64,000 bases of DNA. Source: Stratiolaelaps scimitus. Its lineage: Eukaryota; Arthropoda; Arachnida; Mesostigmata; Laelapidae. Location of the stretch: NCBI GenBank assembly GCA_019614645.1, contig JABWDB010000002.1, positions 21,999,501 to 22,063,500 on the forward strand. Direction: 5' to 3'. The notes beneath the pieces were generated by a model. The model was given only the letters and a program-made list of their open reading frames with translations. It ran no database searches and had not been told where the DNA came from. Made by a program: the position numbers and the translations under genes. Position 1 is the stretch's first letter; each line of letters begins with the position of its first letter. Shown here one piece after another: positions 36,202 to 49,418 of this stretch.

Positions 36202-37622
36202 AGAGGTGTGTGGAAGTTTTATGTGTATCAATGATAAACAATTGATCTCATTTTCTACTCGTATTAGGCTATAGGTCCCATATAATGTGGACACAGCCTG
36301 TTAGATGTGAGGACTATATATGATGAAACAATAAACCGCGCACTTGTGCGATGTCGGGATGGCATCCTGCAACTACTGCGAGCATTCCGGATCACTGTTG
36401 GTGCTGTCAACGCGATCTCGCACTACTGTTCAGTGGAAACTACTCGCTATGGCAGTAATAGAAAGCGATCGATTGAGCTCGGTAGCTCAATCAATCGTTT
36501 TGTCAGTTTGTGGGAAGCTCAGGACGATGACCAAATTGGCAGGGTCAGCTTGCGTAACTGTTATCAGTCTTATTGTTTACGCAGCCGTCATCTTTTTGAA
36601 ACGGAAGTATGCGAAACTTCGGAACACTTGAAGTGCACAACAATCAGAACATACAGAGATAATTGGTCAGAGATCGTGCAGTTCGACTGAACCTCTATAA
36701 TGCCCGATCAATCCCCATTTTAATTCCACCCTCAGCTGTGTACTCCAATTACGGAAACTGGTCGGTCGTAGTTTTTGTCGAACCAAGAACCTAGCACACT
36801 AGACACCAGGTAGCTGTAGAGTGGTAGCAGCATCAGCAGATAAATCGAATCCTTAACCAGGATCCTTACCGTCTCTTTTTTTGTGTTGCTTGGATAGTCT
36901 ACGTAACGCAGCCTGTTTCAAAACATCCCTCGAGAGCCTTTCTTCCTTACGGCGGACGCCGACGACCTGAACCCACTCCTTTGCGATCACTTTCGGCGTG
37001 TGTTCTGTTCATGACACGACGCACGGGAACTCACTCACCCAGTGAGATCGGCCGGATCGGAAGTGAAGGGCGGCTTCTTCCCCCCTAACGGCCCCGTCGG
37101 CCTCGACTACCGCATGCACAGCGTCGACCTTGCGTCCAGCAGCAAGCACTTAAACGCCAGAGGTCCGCAGGCCTATCAACCTATCTAGAAACTGTTCCCT
37201 ACTCTTATATCCAACCCTCGGTGTTCTATCTTTTGCTGAGACTGGGCCTGCACTAAGGATGCGGGAGTAAAAAGTTTCAGCCACAGACTCGAGGCTCTCC
37301 TGTAATTCTCTCTCTAGCTCTCTCTAGCTCCCCCGATCTCATTCTCGTGCGATTTCAGTTTCATCGTCGTCATTTTCTACTCTTGCCCGGCTGAAACAGA
37401 GTAGGTATCTGCCCTGATGACACATGGATTTAAAAAACGGGTTCGGATCTAATAGAGAAGGAGTTCTCTCAAGATTTAAATTAGACGAACTGTCAACGCT
37501 TGAAATGATGGATCTTGAAAGATAGCATATTGGTGGTGCAATTAACAACGAATAACTCGCTTATCTACTATGGTACATTGGTGTCGTGAATGTGTTGCTG
37601 CCCCACTTACGCATTTGGCTTG

Positions 37623-37656
37623 TAATTAGCTAAAATTAATTAGCTAGTAATTAGCT
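37623..37656. promoter_or_regulatory. Triple TAATTAGCT cluster (homeodomain-type sites)
   Basis: TAATTAGCT occurs at 37623-37631, 37637-37645 and 37648-37656, three identical nine-base copies within 34 bases at spacings of 14 and 11. TAATTA is the core bound by Antennapedia-class and related homeodomains. Such tight clusters are typical of enhancers with cooperative binding, but a local duplication of AT-rich sequence is the alternative. No promoter or exon is visible nearby, so it would act as an intronic or distal element. Confidence 0.4.
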
Positions 37657-38252
37657 TGTATTCAAGGTATTTTACCACCAACCGTTTTGGCCTTCCCGCA
37701 TATCTACTAAACTAAGCCAAAAAATCGCGTTATAATGGGTATCTAGAAAAATCCCTCACAACTAGCGTTTTGTTATTCGACGTCTATTTGGGCATGATTC
37801 GTTAAAGTGGCCGTAAAATGGTGTGAACATGTAAACATGTGATGTCTTGACAGCTAAGATCCGCAAGATTCTTCATTCCCAGCTTGCGATTCTCTGCGAC
37901 AGTCTCGCAGCTTAACATACGGAGACCAAATTTGAATATGTGGCGTTTACTATTAATAATATATTTAAAAGAAATCGACCTGTACGCTCACTTCGAATAT
38001 ATGATAGCTTGTGGACGCTTGTGTCTGAAGATACTCTTGGTCTTTTCTGTGTCTTCCTCGTTTGGCGTTACGGCGATCTTCTTTTCTCAGCGATCACATA
38101 TCGGCATATTTAGTCACTTCAATGTGAAGTCGGTTAATGGGTTACCAGTTACGCGTGTCAAGCGAAACTATCCAATGCAGCAGCAATGCCCATGTGTTCT
38201 TCGTTCACAGCGGCAATTTCCTCTGATTTGTTGGCTGACGAGCATGGCTGTG

Positions 38253-38287
38253 CCGGCGGCGGTGGCGGCGGCGGTGGCGGCGGCGCC
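38253..38287. repeat. GGC/GGT trinucleotide tract
   Basis: A GGC-rich run of about 35 bases that appears as poly-Ala in the frame following the acceptor-like site at 38090. Confidence 0.85.
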
Positions 38288-40097
38288 CTTTGAAATGCGT
38301 GGTCGGCGAGTGAACGCCCGGTCAGCCTGTCCAGTCCAGGGCACCCGGCCGCTGTAGTTCCTCTGTCGTTTGCTCGGCTTCGAAGCCTGCGGTGGGTAGA
38401 GCAAAACCGATAGATATCGCCGCTGATGATCTACAGCGATGATCCCCGAGCGCGAATTTAATGGAACCACCGTTAAATGTGAGCTGCACAGAGCTAAAAC
38501 GCGTCGAGCGCTGGCTAGCTAACTCAGAGGAGGAATTACCGTCGGGGATCCATTTCGTTGAATTTCTATAGAAGCGAAGGAGGCCGAGGTCCAGTCATCT
38601 CTGTTTTCTGGAAACGCTAGCGATGCTGGGCCTCGAATAGCGGTACCCACGTCTGATTCGGGCTCGGCAAACATTGTCCAGTTGTTCGGACGCCGCGGCC
38701 CGATACATACTGGTTCTGTATGCCACTTGCCTGTCATTGTATACATGTGTCAGGTTCAAAGGAGCATGAATGAGTGTTTTTCCTCGCCCGACTGTCGTTA
38801 AATAGCGAGCACTGCTGCTGCTGCTGTTGCTAGACGTGCTACCACGAACACTCCTTCAACGACGGTGCCCGCGGTGCCGTTGGCGTCCATTCCTCTCACT
38901 GTTCTACGTCATAGTCCTTGCAGTGCTTGCCGTAACTTCTAGCGGCAATAACACTAGTGGGTATTAGCGAGTTAGCCTGTTGCCTACAGAGAGCGTCTGT
39001 CTGTTGGAGAAGATCAGAGGGATAGAGAAAGACAGAGAGCTTATCTTGATGGCGTTTGATCAATGCTGCTCTTCAACGGACACTTAATCTCCGGAGGTAG
39101 TCGCTGATACTGCCGTTGTCAGCCAGACGGAATCGAGCGATACACGAGGCATCTCAACACTGATTGACAAAAGGGGAGACTGGGGTTCAACGTTGACGAC
39201 ACCTTCACACATGCATGCGTTTTCCAAACGTGAGAAACACTAGAGGGAACGACACCTGTTGAGCCGATGAACGACAACAAGTACTATTGCTGCTGCCCGT
39301 CCGTTCGGCGTAGTATCATAGGTCCGTGTACCACCAACCGGCTTCGATTCGACGAGGAGCGATGCCTGTGATCATCAAATGGTGAAGGCTTCTGCTGGAT
39401 AGAACTGTTAACTCATACGCGTTTCGGTTCCTCTCAAAACTCACCAGGCTGGATAAGCTCGGGCTCCCAAAACAAACACCACAAATACACCGCCGTGAGC
39501 AACCGCGACTGCGTCCGAGGCTATTCTTGTCCTTTTTTGTATCTTTGATGGCCGCGTCATCTTGGTGTTGGCCGGTTGAATAAGAGAAAAAGCATATGTT
39601 TAAGACAAAAATCGTGTCCCGTCAATGATTGCTTGTGTTAGGAATTATATGCTATTTCATGCGAGGTCTGAGGACTTGAGTGATCCATGTGATACCTGCT
39701 CCAGGATGTTCGCAAGCACTTCAACAACTTTATGACTAAAGAACGGCCTGCGAAATGGGAAATGTCATATTGACTCTCAGCCACGAGGGATGTCCTTCGA
39801 ACGTAAGGCGTGCGGTCAGCCCAAATTTCACATTGAATAGGCTCAGGATTGGATCCCAACGGGGTGGTGTTTCAAACGTGAGAAAATAATACCTATCCAG
39901 AATCGCCACGGTCGCAACTAAACTACTGACGGACGCCCATTAAGAAGGCGACCGAGCGACAGGTTCATTCCTATCAAAATGTTAAAGCGTTACAACATCT
40001 CAATAGGTGATTTAGCAAAACGGCGTCGTGACAACCGGGCTTTTCACTGTTGAGGCCAACAGATACTCACGCGGAGAAAAACACTCATGCAAATGTA

Positions 40098-40126
40098 ATA
40101 TATATATATATATATATGTGTGTGTG
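40098..40126. repeat. (AT)n-(TG)n compound microsatellite
   Basis: An AT run of about 20 bases passes directly into five TG units. Confidence 0.95.
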
Positions 40127-43100
40127 AGGAATATGAATGTCTTCACGCTCGGACTTTTACTGTTGTTCTTTATCTATCAATTTGCTTCGTGTTTTTGCAC
40201 CATAGAGAGTATGTACATTAATGTGTCCCACAGTGCGAGATATCAAGGGAAAATTAATATTATACAAGGTTCGTATAGAAATCAAAAGTATTAGCTATCT
40301 GGACGATTTGAATGCGACACGAGACATAAACGTTTCTAGCATAATACATAGAGTATACCCCATAATAGACCTCCTTCGGAGCCGCTCCTGTCTCCACTCC
40401 TTATACCGATATTGAAATTAACAGTAGATAACATACGTGCGGGCCACAGTTAGGATCAAAATGGGAAACCTTAAAATCCGTATACGGCTATTGACAAAGG
40501 AAATGTCCATCAAGGCATCAAGATCGATTCGGTCTTTTGCCCATCCTCGATATCTTGCCTCGTCGACTTCAGCGACAACAACTGCGCTATATTCATGGCA
40601 ACATCCCGACAACAGGCGACCTTTCGGCAACTCGCTGACGTTTTTAGTTCCATTATAGCTCCCTTGCTGTCGACTCTCTCGCTGGACGGCGGCAACAAGC
40701 TAGACGCCCAACTCGAGTATAGACTCACCAGCCCGCGTTGGCCAGCGTTATATTCTGCTATTCATCGTTAGGCAGTGGCCGTGTCGAAGTCCCGTCGTAA
40801 AACCACACCTCCGCCTTGTCAACTGTACGGAGTGCTGCGTCCCTGACTCCGCGCTTTTTTTTTTGTCACCCACCCTCTGCTGTGGTTCACCGCTCCGCTT
40901 GCTACTCGTGTTTCGTTTCAATCAGTCAGAGATAGGAGATGCTTTTTGGCATCCGATCGTTGTTTTCGCCTGCTGCTGCTGCTGGTGCAGTTCTTCTTCA
41001 GCGCCGCTCTTCGGCAGTAACTTCGGCAGCTGACATCGCTAGCGGATCACCACTATTTGTGTCACCCACACTCCGAAGGTTACTTCGCTAGATCGGCCAG
41101 ATCGATAAACGGGACATAGGCAGAACTGAGTGCAGAGAGCTAGCGGCATTGCCCTCTCTGGTCGTCGTCCAGCTCGAGCGCTGTGACGTTACTAGGCTTC
41201 TCTGCATCTCGAGACGAGATCACGGTCGCGATTCGCGTGGCGACCCACCAAAAACCACTACAGTGGCCATCCATCGGCCGAGGCGTTCGGACTTCGCATT
41301 TCATCTTCGAGGGGTCACATTGGCGGTAAATTTCTCTCTGCTCGTTACGTTGTGTTGACGTTTTATGTGAATTTTATCTTGGTCGGTCGCCCTCATTTTA
41401 TCTGACGGAAGAAAATGACAGTGTCGCCGGAACGTCGGATCGGATCGGGCCGAAACGACACATCGCGACAGGTCGCTCAGTCGCCTGCTGATGTCTGTCC
41501 CCATCGAAACGTAGAGAGCCGAGCGTTGGTGGCGCGCTCGTTTAGCTGGGCTACGCTCTATCGATGATTGTGGGAGCGCATAAGCGTGTGCCGAGTAAAT
41601 GTCTGCCATTCTGCGATAGCTTAAGGCGAAGCGAACTGCTCAAAAATCACTATCGTGACCCGTTAATGTCGCGAAGACGGAAGACGTACCACGAAAAGAG
41701 GGAGCGCATAAGCATAATATGATAGATAATAGAGGACGCGCGGGGAGGAATTGAACTCCTCTGGTGGTGACAGATGTCTGAGTACAATTATCTGTCGAGC
41801 AGATACTTCATGCGAATAGATACTTCAGCTCAATGCTTCATGAAGCTTTGTCATGGATCATGAAAGCGTAGCTAACTAAATGTTGTCCTTAAATTTCGGC
41901 TAAACAAAACTCGTAACGTGAACATTCGATATTATACTATGATAACGGATTATACATAATATATTTACACCAAATGCGTTAGCCTGTGTTTGCTGAAATG
42001 TCGAATATCGCTGAGCGCCGCTGCTATTACGACTCTCTAAGGAATCGCTACCCGAAACTCAAACGGTTCTGTACGATGATCGTTTGGGAGCCATTGTCAG
42101 CGTTTTTGTTCTCTACTGTCTTCAGAGGATGAGTTGAGCTTTGACGAGCGCTAAACGCCTACCTATGGCCGTTGTTCGGTAATTTCTGTTGGCACTTGTG
42201 TCAGCGCGATGTGGTTTGTTGTTGTAGCTTCGTTCAGCTTCGCGTCGCGGCAACAGCATCATGGCGCCGCTGAGGGTGGCTTGCGTTGACTTGTGTCGTA
42301 AGCTCGCGTACGCGAAGGTTGCCATCAGGTCTCGGTTGTCATTTTGAAGTCTCAGTTCGTCCACACGGCGCAAACAGCGTTGTGGATCACAGCGGGCTCC
42401 AAGAATCTGTCCAAATCTAAACGGACAAACAAGACCACCTGTGAGCAAGAACAGGTTCGACGACAATGGCAGACAAGAGTGAGGGCCGAGCCCAACTTCG
42501 CCGTCGGCGCGGGAACCCGTTGTCATCCAGACGCGTCTTGAAGTCACGTAGACGTTCCATAAACGTTGTCGCATCGAGATGCCCGCAATGGTGGCCTTAC
42601 GTCGACAGGACATATTTCTTGGTTCCGTGAAAAAAAACAACAACGAGAACGTCTGGGGCACGTTGACAAGTCGGTGGTACCAACAGCTCAACTCAAACCG
42701 CTGACGAGCTGCCTATTCCGGTTCATTGTAAAGTTTATTATGAATTTTGTCATATCCGCATTGTGCTGCCATGGTTGCTGCTGCTGTTGTCTGGTGGCAA
42801 TGTTACTGCCGCTCTTGTCGAGGATAATATTGCCGTAGTTTGTGCCTGTTTTAACTGTTACTGTGGATAATTCTGCAGCCGTTCCTATTATCTGTATCTG
42901 TGATAGGTAGAGAGCGTCGAGACGGAAAATTCTATTGTGGGACGATCGGGTCGGGAGGGAACCATTTTGTAATTTTTCTTCGTCTATTTTTTACGTTGCT
43001 TTTTCAACGGAAGCACGATGAAAGGACGAAAGAAAAATGATCTAAAATAACAATAGTAACAATAATAATAATAATGATAATAGGAAGCGTCACTGTCGAA

Positions 43101-43727
43101 AAGCGATCCTGAGAGACCCGCCTGCCCAGGGAGGTGGATCCCGACGTTGTAGCTTGCTGACTTACTTGCCTGACTCGAGTGTGCATTTGTGCGGTGAATA
43201 TATGTTTCTTATGATGTTCGCCGGCACAGTTGCCGGTTATCAGAGAGCGAGACACACACACAAATGTGAACCGTAGAAAATTGTCATAATTCGCAGCCGA
43301 AGAGGGACCACGAACGATACTTCGCGGGCGGCAGGGAGTGCATTTTCAAATCATCGAGGAAAGGTGTCGCTGTGTTTGGGTCCTTTGGCGTTCGCTGTGA
43401 CTTGTATCACATTGGATCTACCTATCATTTCTGCGGCTCACCGAATAGGTCAGATCTCTTCCGTTTATACTGGGAATAAAATGCGATTACGAAAAGCCAC
43501 ACGACGGAGCAAACGAGGTGAAACTGAGCCCGAATCGTTTCTAAGTATCAGCTCAAAAGGAGATAACATATACTGTTTTTTTTCTGTAACCAACAGCTGT
43601 CGTCTGACCTTGATTAGCGGATCCCTCCCTCTGCTATGTGGCTATTTCTCTCCGGCCATTTAAACCTAACGAGAGATTTCACCCCACCCTAGCTCAATGG
43701 CCATTGGCCAGCTGGAGGAGAAGCAAG

Positions 43728-43765
43728 CAATATCATGTGCTGTGCACCGCACATTAATGATATTG
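43728..43765. repeat. 13-bp bulged hairpin
   Basis: CAATATCATGTGC (43728-43740) pairs with GCACAT...GATATTG (43749-43765), interrupted by a 4-base TAAT bulge; the loop is 8 bases. At 38 bases in total it is shorter than a typical miRNA precursor. Confidence 0.7.
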
Positions 43766-46155
43766 ATATGGACTCACCTTCACGATTACACACCGAAATA
43801 ACTAACCATCCACTCACCCCATGTTGCTGAATCCGAACCCGTTGAATCTATCTCGTAGCAACGGCGAGCAGGAGAACAACAGCAACAATCGCACAGAGTC
43901 GTACATATGATACTGCCAGTAATGTCTCTAGGCTCGCTTCTCTGCTCAACAGCCACATACACACGTGTGTGACTGCATTGGAAGCGGTGGTGTATGCACA
44001 TCGGAAGCCAATGATGGCCTCTGCGTTCGGCCATAAATGGCCCCGCAAAATATATGGTGGTAGCAGTCGTAGTGCATGGTGATTCAGTTAGTTGGTCTCC
44101 GTATCCATGATTCACGCTATAGGTGGACTGACGTGAGATTGGCCAGCCCGTGATATCAGTTGAAAATCGCTGGCGACAGCTTGTGACGCTGTTCAGTGCT
44201 GTCAATGCATCAATGTATAATGGAATTCCTAGCGTTCGCTAGTATCATATCTGCATTATTCAAAGATTAAAGATGCGTGCTCAGAATGCTGTTCAAAAGG
44301 ACGCGACTTCATATGTACATGTCTAGCGTCCTCATACGTTCGTCGAACATCGTTGGCCAACGAGCTATCAATGACTCGGGTGGCATACGTTCTGGTGTAA
44401 CTCATCGCACTTCACGGGTCTGAAGGCAAGGCGAGTGGAAAACAAAACGATCGCCATCGTGGGTGGGCAACGAAGATCGGCGACCCGCATATTCAGATAA
44501 TGGATCCGAGAGAAATGGTAACGAGATGAAATACGCCACAAGATCATGTAAGCCACGCCCTGAAGCCATATGTTCAATCAACGGTGATGGTCTAGACTAT
44601 ACTATACGCTAGACATCCCAAGCGAGTCGCTCCCACGCTACGGACAACGCGCTTTGGGTGAGAACCCCGGTTCACAGGTTTGCTTTACATCAGCACAGAG
44701 TGAGCCGGGGTTGGCGTTGCAAAACTGGCTCAGAAACGAATCCTTTCGTTGGGTCACGTCCCTGGAGAAAGCGGAAAGGTTTCTTGGTCACGGCTCTGTT
44801 GTACCCAGCGTCCTGTGAGTGGTACGCGTCTCATTCGAGAAGGGCGAACGTAACCGTATGAACGGTAACGGATGAGATTCTCATAGAGAAAGATGGGTTC
44901 GAGGATGGCTGAATCCACTGCAACGTATACACCGTTATTAGTGCAACAATCATCAATGTTTTACGTTGCAAGGGAAGGAAACCATATATGAATGAATGAG
45001 TGATGTTTCTTGACCCACAGACGGAATCGTCCATTTTGGCGAATCCGTACGAGCACAACAACAACGAAGCTGGCTCATGTAATAATCGATAATTCTCGTG
45101 TTAGTGGTATATCGTATCGTAGCGTAACGGACGGCTGAAGCAAAATTGAGTCGAAATTTTACTGCTCACATCCTCCTGCTTTTATGCACATATATATGCA
45201 CGTATATACGATACGCGTACGGCGTCGTAAGCAATAAGAGAGTCCCAAGTTGTACTGTTCTGACTTTCTGCACACACGTTGAAAACGTGATAAAGAATGG
45301 CCTCGATCATTTCATAACTATTCGTTATGCACATCGTTTGTGGCGATACCAGTATCGTAAGGGTCCAACAGTAACAAATGATACGGCGAACATGATCTAG
45401 CTGGCCACGCACACCCCGCAATGCCATAACGAGTATACTGAACGGAGCCTTGGATATGGGCTGTCTTTTTCACATTTCTATGTACTCTTGGGACGTGAAA
45501 CCTTCGTAGTTACACTTCTACAGTAACATAGGACGACTGGCTACTCCCCCTTAGCAAAACGTCGCTCACAGGACATAAATGTGAGACATAGGCAAGGTTC
45601 TGACAAAATATTTTTCCTACGCGGTCGGTCGGTCGGTCGATTTCGCCCATATTTTCGAACAAAGAACCGTGTTCCGTGAGACCTCAGTTCACTCCTTTCC
45701 TGGGAGATATGATACATCGGCTGCGTGCGTGCGTGCCTGCTGAACCTGCTCGCGGTGTGGATCATCCGTTGTAATGGAAGGACGAATTTCGTTGGCTATC
45801 TATCACGCTTCCTCATAGCGTCACCCCCATGGTCTTCCACTTGTACAGGTCGTCCGCGCTTCTGTATGATCGTGCTGTGCGCTGGCAGTGGTAGCGATGC
45901 CACATGATGGTAAGGTGCTTGCTACTGCTTGTCGGCTGAGCCGTCTCTCGTGGGTACCTTGCCTTCGCAGTCGCGTGCTTTCAAGTCATCCTTCTCCGGC
46001 TGCATCGCGGGCTTCACGTCGTTTTGTCGTGCCTTGCGGTGAGGTGAAGGTGACGACTTAATTTGTCCTTTGCTCTGTCATCGTCCACTACTGTCGCCAC
46101 AGTGCACTGTATGTGTCGGTATGTACATGTGGATATAGATGCGAGTTAGAATGAG

Positions 46156-46199
<44 letters not shown>

Positions 46200-47909
46200 G
46201 TGTAGGTACGTCTGTTCATACTCGCCTACTATTGCAACAACATGAAGAGTGAACATGTTGAAGCTGGCACAGCGCTGCTTGTAGTGGCGGTCGTGGTGGT
46301 GCTGATGATGAAAGCTGAAATTGTCACGCGAGCGTGTGTCGAAGAAGCCCTGACAGGGAAATTCATTGCTTATCTATGTATCTATTTACTATTTTGTATT
46401 TTTTGTTGTTAACGTTCACACGTTGAAATTTGTACATTCAACGAAAAGGCTATGAGAACCCTGATATTCTCAGATCGTCTTCGAATATCAAGACGATGTA
46501 TGCGTACAGCGACATACATTTTATCTAAAAACACCTCATCTATTCACATGAAGTGCAGATGGTAGATATGAGATTTGCTAACGCCAAAGACGGGCTTATT
46601 TATATAATACTCATAATAATAATAATAACCGATTTGTAAATTTCAATATTCCACGCTCACTACATATGATACAATCGACGAATTGCCATGTGATCAAGCA
46701 GTGAGGAGGACAAGATGAAGTTGGCCAACAAAGCAGCTATCACAGTTCATTAATACACCGAACAACGAAAACGTCGCCAGACCTCGTTTGTCGATGTTGA
46801 TTATGTCTCACGTCATTGCTGCGATTATATTAATATTAATAATATTATATACTGTGATTTGAGCGACATATATGATATATATCGTTCTCACGGTATCCAC
46901 CGATATACGGGCACATGGTAAACATGGGACTTTGGCAATGAAAAACGGGCTTTACGAAAGGGCGCTAATATTTCGTCCGCTGTCTATCGGAGGCAATAGA
47001 TGTCGATGAGGTTCCTCGGGACTTGAGTGCCGGAACAAAAGTTTGTGTGACCTCTCCAAAGGCTACGAAAGCTGACCATCTGAATACTCCCGAGTTCCAT
47101 GAATTGAGTTGGTTAGATTTAACAGAAACATGGAACTATCTGGATAACTACCAGAGCTGAAGCCAACTAGACGACCCACTTACTCCCCATTGTATCATGG
47201 TGTGGACGAGCCGCCGGAGACGGCGGCAATTTTCAATTCTCGTCTCAGAACGCAAGATCGCAATTACGAATTCGCTGCGTTAGCTACGTGCATTGTACTG
47301 CTCACGTCCATACCTCAACTGCAAACCGAGGTATAAAGGCAGTCGCTGCCGATGGGCGGCAGGCTTGCAAGCGCGACTTCGAAGCACGCTAGCCCAGATA
47401 ACGATGAATATTGATACGTGATTTCTTTTGTTAAATTTTAATCAAATCGAGTGCGCGAAGACCCGTAATTGAACGACGACAACAGACATTGCCGACCTGC
47501 ACATCAGTCCGATCACATCCCAACCTCGCTCCTTCTCTATTTCAATATCTCCCATTGACTTATTACCCTATTCTATCTAATACATACAATCACTACAACG
47601 TGTGTTGTTCTGTAATTCTGTTTGATTAATATCTCCGTTTTCATCTTTCGAGGTTGCTCGTAACGCCTCCCAGGCAGACTCTGGTTCGTTCTGGCTCGTC
47701 TAGGTGCTCTTCGTTGTCGGCGTCAAGCGTCGCCGTTCCTGATGCACGGAATCCACCTCGCCTTTAAACGAGTGGATACCCGCAGAGCACCTATGAGTCG
47801 ATAGCGTTTACTCAGCACATGTCTCAAAGGCTGGCGGCTAGCGTCACGCTCCGAAGCGCACCACGAGTCAATGTGCATATACACATCCTAGTTGTTTGCC
47901 GCTGTCGCT
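43766..47909. other. Gene-poor stretch
   Basis: No recognised gene. Contents: a GGTC tetranucleotide run at about 45623-45638; GCGT units near 45723; an AT run at 46158-46191; an AAT array at 46613-46629; and AT-rich dyads at 46827-46885. Open frames of 60-140 codons are scattered on both strands without recognisable content. Confidence 0.35.
46158..46191. repeat. (AT)n microsatellite
   Basis: An AT run of about 34 bases followed by a GTATATATG extension; one of the longest in the window. Confidence 0.95.
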
Positions 47910-48018
47910 ATTGTTGTTGTTGGTGGTGGTGGTGGTGGTGTTTTGCAGCCGTGGTATTATTACCACTGCTAGTGCTATTGTAGTTGCCGTTGTTCTTTTT
48001 GTTATTGTTGCTGTTGTC
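47910..48018. repeat. TTG/GGT trinucleotide-rich stretch
   Basis: A TTG run passing into GGT repeats (47910-47942), then a second TTG block near 48001-48018. It yields poly-Val/Leu on + and poly-His/Asn/Thr on minus, both spurious. Confidence 0.85.
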
Positions 48019-49381
48019 GCGCTCCTCTTTCGTTCGCACTTCGATTCGTACAAAAAACTCAAACGGGGGCCGCAAATTTGTATAGACAACGTTCATTTGC
48101 TACATATTTCTTTCAGTCCCAGCGACAGTTCTCTGCCAGTGTTGTTTGAAGGAAGTTCGCGCGGTTTTGTCGCGCACGATGCCCTTGGCTATTGTCACAT
48201 GAACGCGTACACATAGTCACACACACACACCCACACAAAGACAAAAACATACCTACATACATGGTCAGCCATGCACGCGCGTACCCTCTACACAGTAATA
48301 TATCGATCGGCTGACCTAGGCAAGCGTTGGGTCGTCGCGCGCCGGCGGGCCCTGACCGCTGCTGGGTCGTGCGACCACTGGAGCCCACGGCAGAACGGCG
48401 ATCGTTCCCTGAATCGTGGCAACAATCGTATTGTTACAGATTGGTGTATCAATACAAGAGGGCGACGCAGCTATGCTTCCTTTCGCTTTCCTTAGCCTGG
48501 CACTATTACCCCCATCCCGAAACTTCTCGTTTCAACCGTGACGTGTGCGGCGTGGTGTCAGTGTCCTTCGATCGTTGGCCGACCCAGCGGTAGCCGTCCT
48601 GCTACGTAAGCGCTTCTGCCGCCGCCCGGCAATTCATTGGGGATTGGGATCGGTGTCTGTTCTCACTTCTCAGAGCAGGTCGGCTGTTGTTCTTGTCATC
48701 GTCGCCGTCGTCATTGCAGTAGTAGTTGCCGAGCGCTGTCGCCACAAGGCCTGCTGTCCCCTGCGGCAGGACAGCGGCTCCGTCGGTGGAGCGCCACGGC
48801 TGGAGTTCACGGGTCAGATGGCGACGGAAACACAGGTGCTCCGTTATCTATCGTTTGAATCTTTGTGTGAACCCAATCAGGCGAGCGCGTCTATGTCCCT
48901 CTGCGGCACCGACGGAGCCAGCTAGCGGCCGCGCAGCGACCACCATCAACACCACTACCGCCAGTGTGAAACCTGGATGAATCGTTGTCCCAACTTCTAC
49001 GTATACTGTTGCGCCTCAACGAGCCCTGGATAGCAGACAGACAGCAAGGAACAATTATTCGCACGGCATTGGTCGTTGTCGTTATTGCGGTGGATGTGAC
49101 GAGGTTCGATGCGACAGCTTCTTCTCCGCTGGTAGCAACTATAGAGCTGACTAGATATCTGGCTCACACCAGTTGATCTAAGCAGCATGAATGTTACACC
49201 GGACTATCTTGGGTGCCGATATTAGGGGGAGCAGGCAGAATTGCTGCCTACACACTGTTGCATCCGTTCTTGGTCTCTGGTAAATGTTTCTTGTTGAGTA
49301 CGGAGAGTAATTTATGGTCAAAAGATCGAATTGAGGATTAGACTCGAGTCCTAAAGGAATCACGCGCTACTTTTATAACAA

Positions 49382-49418
<37 letters not shown>

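Larger units (their letters stand above)
32348..37622. other. Gene-poor stretch with repeat-rich island
   Basis: No recognised gene apart from the weak exon candidate at 35538-35692. Contents: a 14-bp tandem repeat at 34763-34799; a TTG/GTC tract at 35307-35401; a CAA/CAG tract at 35730-35793; and an ATT array at 36181-36201. The island at 34660-36060 is GC-richer and carries unrecognised frames (137 codons from 34664; 238 codons from 34980, mostly Val/Leu from TTG repeats). Confidence 0.35.
37657..43727. other. Gene-poor stretch
   Basis: No recognised gene. Acceptor-like sites occur at about 38090 (pyrimidine tract then TCTCAG) and 42125 (GTCTTCAG), without a convincing exon or partner donor. 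Contents: a GGC/GGT tract at 38253-38287; CTG arrays at 38812-38830 and 40971-40985; an AT run at 40098-40117 passing into TG repeats; an AAT array at 43061-43075; and a 189-codon minus frame at 42122-42691 with no recognisable motif, near the chance limit. Confidence 0.35.

Noticed and set aside
41735..41800. tRNA-like T-arm on the minus strand
   Set aside because: A GTTCAAT loop with a 5-bp stem is present, but there is no matching acceptor stem or A-box upstream.
42122..42691. 189-codon minus frame
   Set aside because: Near the chance limit, no motif recognised, no splice or promoter context.
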